DNA of 64,000 nt from Mycolicibacterium peregrinum (GCF_001665625.1 NZ_LZSY01000086.1:1-64000); one strand, 5' to 3'. Positions 7,553 to 17,760 are shown, numbered from the stretch's first letter. A program made the numbers and translations. The notes: generated from the letters alone by a model not told the origin.

Positions 7553-9106
7553 CTACTTCTGGCCCGGGAACTTCAGCTTCGACAGGTCGAAATCGGCCAG
7601 ACCCGGTGGCAATTCGTCCAGGCCCTTGGGCATGTTGGACAGGTCCGGGAAGCCGGCGGGCATCCCGGCGCCGAACGGGTTCTTCGGCGGGGTCGGACCC
7701 CGGCCCTTCTTCTTACCGGCCTGCTTGTTCTTGCCCTTGGCGGCCTTGCGCGGGGAGTTCTTGCGCCCGAACGGCATTCCCATCTGGCCGGCCATCGACG
7801 ACATCATCTTGCGGGCGTCGAAGAACCGGTCCACGAGCTGGTTGACCTCGGATACCTCGACCCCGGAGCCATTGGCGATACGCAGCCGGCGCGAGGCGTT
7901 GATGATCTTCGGATCGGCCCGCTCGGCCGGCGTCATGCCACGGATGATCGCCTGCACCCGGTCCAGTTGCTTGTCATCGACGGCGGCCAACGCATCCTTC
8001 ATCTGGCCGGCCCCGGGCAGCATGCCAAGCAGGTTGCCGATCGGGCCCATCTTGCGGATCGCCAGCATCTGCTCGAGGAAGTCCTCCAGCGTCAGCTCGC
8101 CGGAGCCGATCTTGGCGGCGGCCTCCTCGGCCTTCTGCTGGTCGAAGACCTGCTCGGCCTGCTCGATGAGGGTGAGCACGTCGCCCATGCCCAGGATGCG
8201 GCTGGCCATCCGGTCGGGGTGGAAGACATCGAAGTCTTCGAGCTTCTCCCCTGCCGAGGCGAACAGGATCGGCACGCCGGTGATCTCGCGCACCGACAGC
8301 GCGGCACCACCGCGCGCGTCACCATCGAGCTTGGTCAGCACGACACCGGTGAAACCGACGCCCTCGCGGAACGCCTCGGCGGTGGCGACGGCATCCTGAC
8401 CGATCATCGCGTCGAGCACGAAGAGGGTCTCGTCGGGCTTCACGGCGTCGCGGATCGCCGCGGCCTGGCCCATCAGCTCTTCGTCGATGCCCAGCCGGCC
8501 GGCGGTGTCGACGATCACCACGTCGAAATGCTTGGCCCGGGCCTCGGCCATACCGGCCGTCGCGACCGCCACCGGATCACCGTGGCCACCGATCTCCAGG
8601 CCATCGGGCGAGGTACCCGGGTGCGGCGCAAAGGACGCCACACCGGCGCGCTCGGCCACGATCTGAAGCTGGTTGACCGCACCTGGCCGCTGCAGGTCAC
8701 ATGCGACGAGCAGCGGGGTGTGGCCCAGACCCTTGAGCCATTTCGCCAGCTTGCCGGCCAGCGTGGTCTTACCGGCACCTTGCAGACCGGCGAGCATGAT
8801 CACCGTCGGCGGGGTCTTCGCGAAGGCCAACTGGCGGGTCTCGCCGCCGAGGATGCCGATCAGCTCCTCGTTGACGATCTTGACCACCTGCTGCGCGGGA
8901 TTCAGCGCGGCGGACACCTCGGCGCCCTTGGCGCGATCCTTGATGCGCGCCACGAAGGCACGCACCACAGGCAGCGAGACGTCGGCCTCCAGGAGGGCCA
9001 ACCGGATCTCGCGCGCCGTGGCGTCGATATCGGCGTCGGTCAACCGCCCCTTGCCGCGTAGGCCCTGCAGGGCTCCGGTCAACCGGTCAGACAGGCTCTC
9101 AAACAC
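7553..9106 (-). CDS. ffh: Signal recognition particle protein Ffh (SRP54)
   Basis: A 517-residue GTPase that binds SRP RNA and signal sequences of nascent membrane proteins and docks with FtsY, which is encoded 5 kb away. The N domain is followed by the G domain with the P-loop GLQGAGKTT at residues 107-115, then VDTAGRLG and TKLDGDARGG, and a methionine-rich M domain. A Lys/Gly/Pro-rich C-terminal tail (KKKGRGPTPPKNPFG) extends beyond the E. coli length, as in other mycobacteria. The start gives the canonical MFESLSDRLTGAL N-terminus. Confidence 0.97.
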   Translation of the reverse strand: MFESLSDRLTGALQGLRGKGRLTDADIDATAREIRLALLEADVSLPVVRAFVARIKDRAKGAEVSAALNPAQQVVKIVNEELIGILGGETRQLAFAKTPPTVIMLAGLQGAGKTTLAGKLAKWLKGLGHTPLLVACDLQRPGAVNQLQIVAERAGVASFAPHPGTSPDGLEIGGHGDPVAVATAGMAEARAKHFDVVIVDTAGRLGIDEELMGQAAAIRDAVKPDETLFVLDAMIGQDAVATAEAFREGVGFTGVVLTKLDGDARGGAALSVREITGVPILFASAGEKLEDFDVFHPDRMASRILGMGDVLTLIEQAEQVFDQQKAEEAAAKIGSGELTLEDFLEQMLAIRKMGPIGNLLGMLPGAGQMKDALAAVDDKQLDRVQAIIRGMTPAERADPKIINASRRLRIANGSGVEVSEVNQLVDRFFDARKMMSSMAGQMGMPFGRKNSPRKAAKGKNKQAGKKKGRGPTPPKNPFGAGMPAGFPDLSNMPKGLDELPPGLADFDLSKLKFPGQK

Positions 9107-9115
9107 GTGGTAAGC

Positions 9116-9880
9116 CTAGCGGCCCGGGATTTGTGGCGTGGTTGGCCGCCGCGAGGCGGAAGCTATCGCGTCGATCGCCCAACAGATCAGGCAGGACAGT
9201 ACGAAGGCACCCATCGGGACGGCCCATGCGTTGATCCAACTCGAGGAGGCCTTGAAGACGTCGATCGCCTCCGTCTGGTAGATCCATCGCACAACCAAGG
9301 CGGAGACCACTGCCGCCACCAGTCCGACCACCCAGATGTTGTTGCGCCTGCGCGCCAGGCCCCACGCAGCCACGTAACCCACCAAGATCAGCACGTGGGC
9401 CACGGCATAGAACCACCCCGGCAGGACAAACGAAGGCCGTGTCGAGAGGTCCAACTCACCGCCCTGGAGAAGTTGGTGCGATATGCCGGACAGCACCGTG
9501 TCGAACAACGCCACGACGCCAGCGGTCGCCACTGCAGGGAGCCGGCGACCCGGCCGAGCCCAGCACACTACGACGACCACGAAGTACAGCGCGAGGAGAA
9601 CCCCCGGCAGCCACATCGCCACTCCTAGCGGCCACTCGTGCAGCCACGCTCTCCGGAACGGCCGCGAGCCGGCATAGAAGATCGGAATCGTCGGGAGTAT
9701 CAGCAGGGCGCTGATGAGAATCTGACCGACGGGAGGGATGCGCTCGGTCGCCGGTGGTGGAGTCGGGATCTGCGCGTGCGCGCCATATCCGTACTGAGGT
9801 GCCGCGCCAAACCCGTACTGAGGTGGCGCGCCGAAGCCGTTCTGATATCCCCCGAAATTCGTCACGCCGGCAATCATCAC
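9116..9880 (-). CDS. Hypothetical four- to six-span membrane protein with G/Y/P-rich N-terminus
   Basis: A 254-residue protein with no family I recognise. Residues ~10-40 are a cytoplasmic low-complexity tract with GFGAPPQYGFGAAPQYGYGA-type repeats, followed by about six hydrophobic segments (e.g. ILISALLILPTIPIFYAG, VLLALYFVVVVVCW, WVVGLVAAVVSALVV). Such PQYG repeats precede the membrane part of many actinobacterial DUF4190-like and cell-envelope proteins. It starts GTG-ATG (9880/9877). It ends nine bases before ffh and lies between glnD and ffh on the same strand. Confidence 0.7.
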   Translation of the reverse strand: MMIAGVTNFGGYQNGFGAPPQYGFGAAPQYGYGAHAQIPTPPPATERIPPVGQILISALLILPTIPIFYAGSRPFRRAWLHEWPLGVAMWLPGVLLALYFVVVVVCWARPGRRLPAVATAGVVALFDTVLSGISHQLLQGGELDLSTRPSFVLPGWFYAVAHVLILVGYVAAWGLARRRNNIWVVGLVAAVVSALVVRWIYQTEAIDVFKASSSWINAWAVPMGAFVLSCLICWAIDAIASASRRPTTPQIPGR

Positions 9881-9893
9881 CTATCGACGAGGA

Positions 9894-12398
9894 TCAGCTC
9901 GCATGCTCGGCCGGTTTCGGTTTGGCCGGCGGCGCAGGCAGGATCGCGAGCAAGTCGCGCTCCAGCTCGGCGCGTACCACGGCCCGTTGCGCTTCGTCGC
10001 CGGCCAGTGCCGGGGCGGTGATGCAGAAGACGTCGACGACGGATGAGCCCAGTGTGGTCACCTTGGCCCACGCAACATCCAAGCCGTCGCGCTCGAACAC
10101 CGCCGTCAGCCGGGCCAACAGGCCGGCCCGGTCGATCGTGCGAATCTGGACGATCAGGTCTTCGGCTGCCGTGCCGGGTGACCACAGGATGCGCGGCGGG
10201 GCGGGCACGTGGTTGGCCGGCACCGACGCCAGGATCTCGCCGGCCCGGGTGGTCGGATGCTGGGCCGCCTCCTGGTCTCGGCGTTCCAGCGCGCCGACCA
10301 CATCCAGCTCGCCGTCGAGCGCCAGGATGAACTGCTGGCGCAGCAGTTGAGCAGGTGGTGGCGAACCGAAGTGCGGAGACACCGCGAAGGTGTTGATCGC
10401 CGAACCCTCATGACTGTTGACCGACGCCGAGTGCACCCGCAGGGAGTTCAGCGCCAGCACGCCGGCCGCCTTGGACAACAGGCCGCGCCGGTCCGCGCCG
10501 ATCATCGTCACGTTGTAGATGTGTGGGCTGTCACCCGGGGAGAGCTCGACGTGGACACCGCCGTCGGCGGCCAACGCCACGAACCGCGAGTCGACCGGAT
10601 CGGGTTCGGGCAACGGTTCACCGGCCATCACCAGCCGGCACCGTCGCACCAGATCGCCGATCAGCGATGCCTTCCAGTCCCCCCACACCCCGGGGCCGGT
10701 GGCCAGGGAGTCGGCTTCGGCCAACACATGGAGCAGCTCCAGCAGCACCATGTCCCCACCGAGCGCGTCGGCTACCGCGTCAATGGTCTTGGGGTCCTGA
10801 AGGTCTCGCCGCGTCGCGGTCTCGGGCAACAACAGGTGGTACCGCACGATCTTCGACAGCACATCGATGTCAGACGGCCAGAGACCCAGCCGGGTTCCGA
10901 TCTGAGTGGCCAACTCGGCACCGATCACGCTGTGGTCGCCGCCCCGCCCCTTGCCGATGTCGTGGCACAGCGCACCCAGCAGCAGCAGATCGGGACGTGA
11001 TACGCGGGTGGTGAAAGCACTTGCCCGCGAGACAGTCTCGACCAGATGTCGGTCAACTGTCCAGGTGTGCACGACATCCCGCGGGGGCAGGTCCCGCACT
11101 GCACCCCACTCCGGGAACAACCGGCCCCACAGGCCGGTGCGGTCCAGGGCTTCGATGGTGGCGACCGCCGCGGGACCCGACGCCAGCAACACCAGGAGGT
11201 CCTTGAGCGCCTGCCGCGGCCACGGCGTACGCAGTTCGGGCGCCGTCTCGGCCAGCCTGCTCAGTGTGGACACCGCCATCGGCAGGCCGGTGGCGGCGGA
11301 CGCCGCGGCGACCCGCAGGATCAGACCCGGATCGCGTTCCGGCCGTGCATCGCGGGCCAGGATCACCTCGCCGGCGAACTCGATCACGCCCTCGTCGAGC
11401 GGGCGGCGCACCGGGCGGCGAAGCGCGGCGAAACCGCGCCGGGGTAAGGCATTGGCGGCGGTACGGATACCCGAGTCGACGTAGTAGCTCACGGTCCGGG
11501 CCGCATCCGACAGGGTGCGGGCCAGGTCGAATCGATCACCGATCCGCAGCGCCGCGCCGATCTCATCGGCATGTTGGGCCAACAGCAGTTCCCGGCCACG
11601 GCCCGACGCGCGGTGCAGTTCGGTCCGCACATTCAGCAGCGACAGGTGGGCACCGCCGAGTGTTCCGGTAGGTGAGGCCAGCGCATGACTCGGATAAACA
11701 TCGGCCAGTTGCGCTATCGCCAGCGCGTTGAGCAGTTGTACGTCCCGCAGGCCGCCGCGGCCCGACTTCAGGTCCGGTTCGGCGCGGTGCGCGATCTGGC
11801 CGCTGCGTTGCCAGCGCGCCTGCGCATGCTCGACGAGTTCGTCGAATCGCGAGCCGATTCCGATCCGCCACTGCCGTCGCGCCCCGCCGACCAGTAGCGC
11901 CGACAGGTCGGCGTCACCGGCCATATGACGGGCGTCCAGCATCGCGAGACCTACCGCGATGTCCTCACCCGCCACCTTGAGGGCCTCGGGAACCGTGCGC
12001 ACACTGTGGTCGATCCGGATGTTGGCGTCCCACAGCGGATACCAGAGCTTCTCGGCCACTTCAGAGACGAGCTCGACAGGCATGTTGTCATGCAGCAGCA
12101 TGAGATCGAGATCGGAATACGGCAACATCTCGCCGCGGCCCAGACCACCGGTGGCCACGATGGCGAACCCACTGGTGGCCGTGATCCCGATCTCGGCAGC
12201 CTTTGTGGTGAGCCAGAATTCGTGCAGATCGAGTAATGCATCCCGCAGGGCGGCCGCATCCAGTTGACGGGATCCCCCGGCCAGCAATTGCTGGCTGGCC
12301 GCCGCCAGATCGGTGGCCGGCCGCGGCGAGCCGACCGGACCCTCCTGTCCGGAGGTCCCGGCCGGCTCGTGGATGGAATCTGGCTGCTGCTCTGTCAT
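9894..12398 (-). CDS. glnD: [Protein-PII] nucleotidyltransferase GlnD
   Basis: An 834-residue bifunctional sensor that modifies and demodifies GlnB in response to glutamine; in actinobacteria the modification is adenylylation. Domains in order: nucleotidyltransferase with [20 protein letters not shown] (metal-binding DLD), a helical region, an HD phosphohydrolase domain with [18 protein letters not shown], then two C-terminal ACT domains ([14 protein letters not shown] and [13 protein letters not shown]). The ATG at 12396-12398 is chosen because GGGGGAGGAG precedes it by seven bases; an upstream in-frame start at 12419 lacks this. It ends the amt-glnB-glnD cluster. Confidence 0.95.
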   Translation of the reverse strand: MTEQQPDSIHEPAGTSGQEGPVGSPRPATDLAAASQQLLAGGSRQLDAAALRDALLDLHEFWLTTKAAEIGITATSGFAIVATGGLGRGEMLPYSDLDLMLLHDNMPVELVSEVAEKLWYPLWDANIRIDHSVRTVPEALKVAGEDIAVGLAMLDARHMAGDADLSALLVGGARRQWRIGIGSRFDELVEHAQARWQRSGQIAHRAEPDLKSGRGGLRDVQLLNALAIAQLADVYPSHALASPTGTLGGAHLSLLNVRTELHRASGRGRELLLAQHADEIGAALRIGDRFDLARTLSDAARTVSYYVDSGIRTAANALPRRGFAALRRPVRRPLDEGVIEFAGEVILARDARPERDPGLILRVAAASAATGLPMAVSTLSRLAETAPELRTPWPRQALKDLLVLLASGPAAVATIEALDRTGLWGRLFPEWGAVRDLPPRDVVHTWTVDRHLVETVSRASAFTTRVSRPDLLLLGALCHDIGKGRGGDHSVIGAELATQIGTRLGLWPSDIDVLSKIVRYHLLLPETATRRDLQDPKTIDAVADALGGDMVLLELLHVLAEADSLATGPGVWGDWKASLIGDLVRRCRLVMAGEPLPEPDPVDSRFVALAADGGVHVELSPGDSPHIYNVTMIGADRRGLLSKAAGVLALNSLRVHSASVNSHEGSAINTFAVSPHFGSPPPAQLLRQQFILALDGELDVVGALERRDQEAAQHPTTRAGEILASVPANHVPAPPRILWSPGTAAEDLIVQIRTIDRAGLLARLTAVFERDGLDVAWAKVTTLGSSVVDVFCITAPALAGDEAQRAVVRAELERDLLAILPAPPAKPKPAEHAS

Positions 12399-12481
12399 TT
12401 GGACTCCTCCCCCGGTCAACTACCTGCCACCGCACTTCCTGACCGGGGGACTCGGTCGTCTACCTCGACGACCGGCCACCG

Positions 12482-12826
<345 letters not shown>

Positions 12827-14182
12827 TTATTCCTCCCCGCCGTGACGACCAAGAACAGAACCGGTTCCGACAGCGACGAAGTCGTAAGCGCTCTCAGCGT
12901 GCTCGGACTCGTCGATACCGGAAGCCTCCTCTTCTTTGTCCAGGCGCAGGCCCACGGTGTATTTGACAATCAACGCCAAGATAGCGGTACCCACCGCCGA
13001 ATAGAGCAGAACAGCACCGGCCCCGACCGCCTGTCGCCACAGTTGATCGAACCCACCACCGTAGAACAGACCGGCAATGCCGGCAGGTGCTTCCTTGGTG
13101 GCCACCAGGCCGACCAGCAACGTACCGACGATACCGCCGACCAGGTGGACACCCACCACGTCGAGAGAGTCGTCGAATCCGAACTTGAACTTCAAGCCCA
13201 CCGCCAGGGCACACAGTGCGCCTGCGGCAACACCGATCACGAGCGCGCCCACGACGTTCACCGAGGAGCAGGACGGGGTGATCGCGACCAGCCCGGCGAC
13301 GATGCCCGATGCGGCGCCCAGTGACGTCGCGTGCCCGTCACGGATCCGCTCGGTGAGCAGCCAGGCCAGCATGGCAGCGGCAGTCGCCACCGTCGTGGTG
13401 ACGAAGGTCGACCCGGCAACTCCGTTGGCCGACACCGCAGAACCGGCGTTGAAGCCGTACCAGCCGAACCACAGCAAGCCGGCGCCGAGCATCACGAAAG
13501 GAAGGTTGTGCGGGCGCATCGGCGTACCCGGCCAGCCGAGCCGCTTGCCGAGGATGATGGCCAGGACCAGGCCCGCGGTACCGGCGTTGATGTGCACCGC
13601 GGTGCCACCGGCGAAGTCAATTGCCTTGAGCTGGTTGGCAATCCATCCCCCATGGTGGATCACCGTCTCACCATCGGAGCCCTTGACGTCGAAGTCGAAG
13701 ACCCAGTGCGCCACCGGGAAGTAGACAACGGTCGCCCACAGCGCGGCGAACAGCAGCCAGCCGCCGAACTTGATGCGGTCGGCGACGGCACCGGAAATCA
13801 GGGCGACGGTGATGATCGCGAACATCAGCTGGAAACCCACGAACACGGTGGCCGGGATGGTGCCGACCAGCGCGATGGGCGCATCGGCCGAACCGTTCGT
13901 TCCGATCAGCCCCTTGAGGCCGAAGAATTGCCCGGGGTCGCCGATGACGCCTGCGGTGTTGTCACCGAACGCGACCGAGTAGCCGTACAGCGCCCACAGC
14001 ACTGTCACGACACCCATCGCGCTGACGCTCATCATGATCATGTTGAGCACGCCCTTGGCCCGCACCATGCCGCCGTAGAAGAAGGCCAGCCCCGGCGTCA
14101 TCAACAGCACAAGCGCAGCGGCGGCCAGCATCCATGCTGTGTCACCGGTGTCCGGCGCACCCAATATCGGGAATTGCTCCAC
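12827..14182 (-). CDS. amt: Ammonium transporter AmtB
   Basis: A 451-residue, ~11-span inner-membrane ammonium channel of the Amt/Rh family. Recognisable stretches include MLAAAALVLLMTPGLAFFYGG at the first span and AHWVF, AGTAGLVLAIILGKR, HNLPFVMLGAGLLWFGWYGFNAGSA and the late VVGVHLVGGIVGTLLVG that carries a pore histidine. It starts with GTG at 14182, preceded by AGGAGGAAA. Two GlnR-type boxes lie 100-150 bases upstream. The cytoplasmic C-terminal tail (KEEEASGIDESEHAE) is the site where PII proteins plug the pore. Confidence 0.96.
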   Translation of the reverse strand: MEQFPILGAPDTGDTAWMLAAAALVLLMTPGLAFFYGGMVRAKGVLNMIMMSVSAMGVVTVLWALYGYSVAFGDNTAGVIGDPGQFFGLKGLIGTNGSADAPIALVGTIPATVFVGFQLMFAIITVALISGAVADRIKFGGWLLFAALWATVVYFPVAHWVFDFDVKGSDGETVIHHGGWIANQLKAIDFAGGTAVHINAGTAGLVLAIILGKRLGWPGTPMRPHNLPFVMLGAGLLWFGWYGFNAGSAVSANGVAGSTFVTTTVATAAAMLAWLLTERIRDGHATSLGAASGIVAGLVAITPSCSSVNVVGALVIGVAAGALCALAVGLKFKFGFDDSLDVVGVHLVGGIVGTLLVGLVATKEAPAGIAGLFYGGGFDQLWRQAVGAGAVLLYSAVGTAILALIVKYTVGLRLDKEEEASGIDESEHAESAYDFVAVGTGSVLGRHGGEE

Positions 14183-14283
14183 TCGCAGTTTCCTCCTTCA
14201 CCACGCCACGGCCGCAAGGATTTACGGGCCGTTGACCTGGTCAAGACAATGCTGAGTGGATGTTTCGGCTACGACGCCGCTGC

Positions 14284-14331
14284 GTTTCGCTCGTGTGAAC
14301 GGATAGCCGGGCTGCGTTTCGCCGGTGTTAC
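14284..14331 (-). promoter_or_regulatory. Two GlnR-type boxes upstream of amt-glnB-glnD
   Basis: Reading the minus strand, GTAAC-ACCGGC-GAAAC (14331-14316) and TTCAC-ACGAGC-GAAAC (14299-14284) both match the actinobacterial GlnR half-site pair gTnAC-N6-GAAAC. The two GAAAC blocks are 32 bases apart, about three helical turns, so two GlnR dimers would bind the same face. The boxes lie 102-149 bases before the amt start, fitting activation under nitrogen limitation. Confidence 0.75.
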
Positions 14332-14360
14332 ACCGTGGGTTTTTGCGGGTTTTCGGGCGG

Positions 14361-15728
14361 TCAGCCCAGCAGCGCGTCGACGAATGCCGCGGGCTCGAAC
14401 GGTGCGAGATCATCCGGCCCCTCGCCGAGTCCGACGAGTTTGACCGGGACGCCGAGTTCCTGCTGGACGCGGAAGACGATGCCACCTTTGGCGGTGCCGT
14501 CGAGCTTGGTCAGGACCACGCCGGTGATGTCGACAACCTCGGCGAACACCTTGGCCTGCGGCAGGCTGTTCTGTCCGATGGTGGCATCGAGCACCAACAG
14601 CACCTCGTCCACCGCGGCGCGCTTCTCCACCACCCGCTTGACCTTGCCGAGCTCGTCCATCAGGCCGGTCTTGGTGTGCAGGCGGCCCGCGGTGTCGACG
14701 ACGACAACGTCGGCGCCGGCCTTGATACCCTCGTCGACGGCGTCGAACGCCACCGATGCCGGATCGGCGCCTTCGGGCCCGCGCACCACCTCCGCGCCGA
14801 CGCGTGCGGCCCAGGTCTGCAGCTGGTCGGCGGCCGCGGCGCGGAACGTGTCGGCCGCGCCCAGCACGACACGACGGCCGTCGGCAACCAGAACCCGGGC
14901 CAGCTTGCCCACCGTGGTGGTCTTGCCGGTGCCGTTCACCCCGACCACCAACAGCACCGACGGCTTGTCGGCATGCGGCAGAGCCTTAATCGAACGGTCC
15001 AGCTCGGGCCGCAGCTCCGACATCAGCACCTCACGCAGCACCGCGCGGGCGTCGGCTTCGCTGCGCACGTTCTTACTTGCCATCCGCTCACGCAATGCCG
15101 CGACCACGGATTCGGTCACCACCGGGCCGAGGTCAGCGATCAGCAGGGTGTCCTCGACGGCCTCCCACGAGTCCTCATCCAGATCGCCGCCGCCGAGCAA
15201 CCCGAGCATGCTGCGGCCCAAGGCGTTCTGGGACTTGGCAAGGCGGCCACGCAGCCGATCCATGCGACCTTCGGCCGGGGCGATGTCCTCCACGGCGGCG
15301 GCGACGGCGTCGGGAGCCGTCTCCGGCGCGGCCGGCTCCTCGGGGATGACCGGGGCGCCGACAGAATCTGTCGGCGCAACGGGCACAGGTGGCACCTCGG
15401 GCGCCGCTGTCTCGACCGGCGGCTCCGGCAACTGCACATCGGAGATGGTGCGTTTGGGCGCATCCCGCGGAATCGTGGCGTCATCGCCGACGGCAGGGAG
15501 TCCGCCGGTGTCGATGCGGTCGAGCGTCGGCGTACCCGACTTGCTGAACGTGATACCCGAGGACGCCGTATATCCGCCGGAGCGGTCGATCGGTTTCGAG
15601 GAGTCTCGTTCCGACAGGCTGATCCGCCGCCGCCGGTACCGCACCAGCCCCACGGTGATAGCGACGATCACGAGAACAGCGACGACCGCGATAGCGATCC
15701 ACAGACCCAACAACGCACCTTGTGTCAC
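14361..15728 (-). CDS. ftsY: Signal recognition particle receptor FtsY
   Basis: A 455-residue SRP receptor GTPase. An N-terminal transmembrane segment (ALLGLWIAIAVVAVLVIVAI, starting near residue 4) anchors it. A long acidic/Pro/Ala-rich linker to about residue 150 is followed by the NG domain with the P-loop GVNGTGKTTTVGKLA, VDTAGRLHT and TKLDGTAKGG. The N-terminal anchor distinguishes actinobacterial FtsY from the amphipathic E. coli type. It partners Ffh, encoded nearby. The stop lies 178 bases upstream of amt. Confidence 0.97.
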   Translation of the reverse strand: MTQGALLGLWIAIAVVAVLVIVAITVGLVRYRRRRISLSERDSSKPIDRSGGYTASSGITFSKSGTPTLDRIDTGGLPAVGDDATIPRDAPKRTISDVQLPEPPVETAAPEVPPVPVAPTDSVGAPVIPEEPAAPETAPDAVAAAVEDIAPAEGRMDRLRGRLAKSQNALGRSMLGLLGGGDLDEDSWEAVEDTLLIADLGPVVTESVVAALRERMASKNVRSEADARAVLREVLMSELRPELDRSIKALPHADKPSVLLVVGVNGTGKTTTVGKLARVLVADGRRVVLGAADTFRAAAADQLQTWAARVGAEVVRGPEGADPASVAFDAVDEGIKAGADVVVVDTAGRLHTKTGLMDELGKVKRVVEKRAAVDEVLLVLDATIGQNSLPQAKVFAEVVDITGVVLTKLDGTAKGGIVFRVQQELGVPVKLVGLGEGPDDLAPFEPAAFVDALLG

Positions 15729-16127
15729 GCCGCCATTGTCTCAGGGCGGCCGCGTACGAACGATCGGCCCCGTTCCGCGGACTCAGCACGGCCCATCCCG
15801 CCCATGAGAACCGGTCAGAACATCGACGTACGGGATTGCTGAAAATAGTGGTACACGAACGTACCGACGCGGTATATTCCGTTCACCCACACGAGCTGAA
15901 GAACATGACCAGGCAAGCCGCAGAATTCATCTGTGGCTTAGCTGCCGTGTTGGCCGAAATCATCAAACTATCGCGCCCAACTGTTGGTTTCGTTTATTCA
16001 TTCCAGTTATTTGAATTCGCTGACAGCAGGTCTCGACGTGGTTCACGATCCACATGGGTCGGGAATGGCTTCAGCGTCGGTGAGCATGTGGTCTTTCCCT
16101 TGGAATTTGTCGAGAGGGAGGACGGGA
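15729..16127. other. 399-base intergenic region between divergent ftsY and PE-PPE gene
   Basis: I see no supported gene here. The first part must hold the ftsY promoter. An inverted repeat GGTAC-N6-GTACC (15850-15865) is followed by TATATT (15873-15878), resembling an operator next to a -10 element. Bases ~15960-16020 are unusually AT-rich for this genome. Long open frames across it have no ribosome binding site and continue out of frame into the PE-PPE gene. Confidence 0.6.
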
Positions 16128-17690
16128 ATGCACATTCGTGTGCTTCGGGGGGTAGCACTGACGCTGGTCGCGCTGATCGGCACCGTCGGGCTGGTCGTGA
16201 CAGCGACCATGTCCACGCTGGTTCAGCTGGCTGCCACGGCGCTCATCATGGGCGGAACGGGGATGAAGGCGCTGGGTGATCCGCATCAATGGGGAGCCGG
16301 CACGTACGTGGACCAGGTCAACAGCACCTACCTGTCCGGCCACCACCTCGATGAGGACGACTTGAAGTGGGTGTCGACACCTGAGCAGTTCTGGCCCGCG
16401 ACCAGCCTGACCGACGTCAGCTTCGACACCTCGGTGGCTCGCGGCGTGCTGAGCCTCAACAACGCTGTGCAGACCACGCCGGGTGAGAAGATTGTCGTCG
16501 GCTACTCGCAGAGCGCCAACATCGCCACCCGGGAGAAGCGCAATCTGGCCGAGCTTCGGGCTCAGGGCGCGGCGGTGCCCACGCCGGACGAGTTGTCTTT
16601 CGTCTTCGTGGCCAATCCCAACCGGCCCAACGGCGGAATCCTCGCCAGGTTCGAAGGCCTCTACATACCGATCCTCGGCGTCAGCTTCGACGGCGCCACC
16701 CCGGACGACGAATACCGGACAATCGACGTGGCCCGCCAGTACGACCTGATCGCCGACTTTCCCAAATATCCACTCAATCTGCTGGCCGATCTCAATGCCC
16801 TGATGGGCTACGTCTACCTACATCCGAACTACGGCTCATCGGTGGTCAACCTGAACGACCCGAGCACATATGAGTCCTATACCTCCGGAAACACCACCTA
16901 TTACCTGGTGCACACCGAGCACCTTCCGCTGCTGCAACCGTTTCGCGGCATCGGAATTCTTGCGCCGGTGGTCGACCTGGTCGAGCCGACTCTGCGCGTG
17001 CTGATCGAACTCGGTTATGACCGCACGCCGGAGAACATGGGGGTGCCGACCCGGGCCGGACTGATCCCCCACATCGACCTCGGCAAGCTTGCGTCGGATC
17101 TGCGGGCAGCAGCCAGGGAGGGCGTACGCAACGCGCTCGCCGACCTGGGCATCGACACCGGTGATGCCGTTGGCAGCCACACCGAAGATGTTGCCACACT
17201 TGCCAAGTCGGATATCGAAAGAGTTGGGCTCAAACTGCCGGCGACCATCGGGTCGCCGGGCCGCACACGGCTGCGTCAAACCGGCACCGACTCCACGGGC
17301 AGAGCCGGAACCCTCACCCGCGCTTCCGACGCTCCGCCGTCCGAGCCCGAGGCGCAGAAGCCCGAGGTGGAAACGAGCACCGGAACTGACACCGAGACCC
17401 GTTCCGACACAGCACTTCAGCAGAAACAGCAACAGAAGCAGGCAAATCCGGGAGCTGAACGCATCCGGCAGTCGCTACGACAGGCATTCTCACCCAAGAG
17501 GCCGTCCGATGCAGCCACCGACACCGACGCTGCGCCACAAGACAACCCACGCCCGCGGCGCTCGCCGCAACGTCATGTCGGCCAAACCAAGTCGGTCCAG
17601 TCGAAATCCAACTCCACGGACACGAAAACCAGCGACACCAAACAGAAGCCGCGCGCCAACCACCGTTCCGGACACTCCGACGCGGCGTAG
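16128..17690 (+). CDS. PE-PPE-domain serine esterase with long hydrophilic tail
   Basis: A 520-residue protein. An N-terminal hydrophobic signal-anchor (residues ~8-45, TLVALIGTVGLVVTATM) is followed by the PE-PPE alpha/beta-hydrolase domain (Pfam PF08237) with nucleophile motif GYSQSA near residue 125. Downstream it has IPILGVSFDGATP and YDLIADFPKYPLNL, typical of that domain. It has no PE or PPE secretion module. The last ~150 residues are disordered, rich in Thr, Ser, Gln and charged residues, including QQKQQQKQ. The ATG at 16128 follows GAGGGAGGACGGGA. It probably acts on envelope lipids or esters at the cell surface; the substrate is unknown. Confidence 0.83.
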   Translation: MHIRVLRGVALTLVALIGTVGLVVTATMSTLVQLAATALIMGGTGMKALGDPHQWGAGTYVDQVNSTYLSGHHLDEDDLKWVSTPEQFWPATSLTDVSFDTSVARGVLSLNNAVQTTPGEKIVVGYSQSANIATREKRNLAELRAQGAAVPTPDELSFVFVANPNRPNGGILARFEGLYIPILGVSFDGATPDDEYRTIDVARQYDLIADFPKYPLNLLADLNALMGYVYLHPNYGSSVVNLNDPSTYESYTSGNTTYYLVHTEHLPLLQPFRGIGILAPVVDLVEPTLRVLIELGYDRTPENMGVPTRAGLIPHIDLGKLASDLRAAAREGVRNALADLGIDTGDAVGSHTEDVATLAKSDIERVGLKLPATIGSPGRTRLRQTGTDSTGRAGTLTRASDAPPSEPEAQKPEVETSTGTDTETRSDTALQQKQQQKQANPGAERIRQSLRQAFSPKRPSDAATDTDAAPQDNPRPRRSPQRHVGQTKSVQSKSNSTDTKTSDTKQKPRANHRSGHSDAA

Positions 17691-17702
17691 GTGCGCACCG
17701 TT

Positions 17703-17760
17703 CGAGCGTGCGGGTCACACCCGGATCCACGGGGGAACCCGGGCCTGACCCGCACGCTCG
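17703..17760. repeat. Inverted repeat downstream of PE-PPE gene
   Basis: CGAGCGTGCGGGTCA (17703-17717) is mirrored perfectly by TGACCCGCACGCTCG (17746-17760), with further pairing inside the 28-base loop (CCCGG with CCGGG). It starts 13 bases after the stop codon. It is a terminator-like hairpin or a dispersed palindrome of the kind also seen at 6422 and 63029, with different arm sequence. Confidence 0.8.

Noticed and set aside
7226..9061. Long plus-strand open frame (611 codons) across ffh and the amidohydrolase
   Set aside because: Antisense to ffh and part of the amidohydrolase gene; composition is His/Gln/Arg-rich with no recognisable domain.
15905..16279. Short plus-strand open frame in the ftsY to PE-PPE spacer
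   Set aside because: It overlaps the PE-PPE gene in another frame, has no ribosome binding site, and its second half is the shadow translation of that gene.
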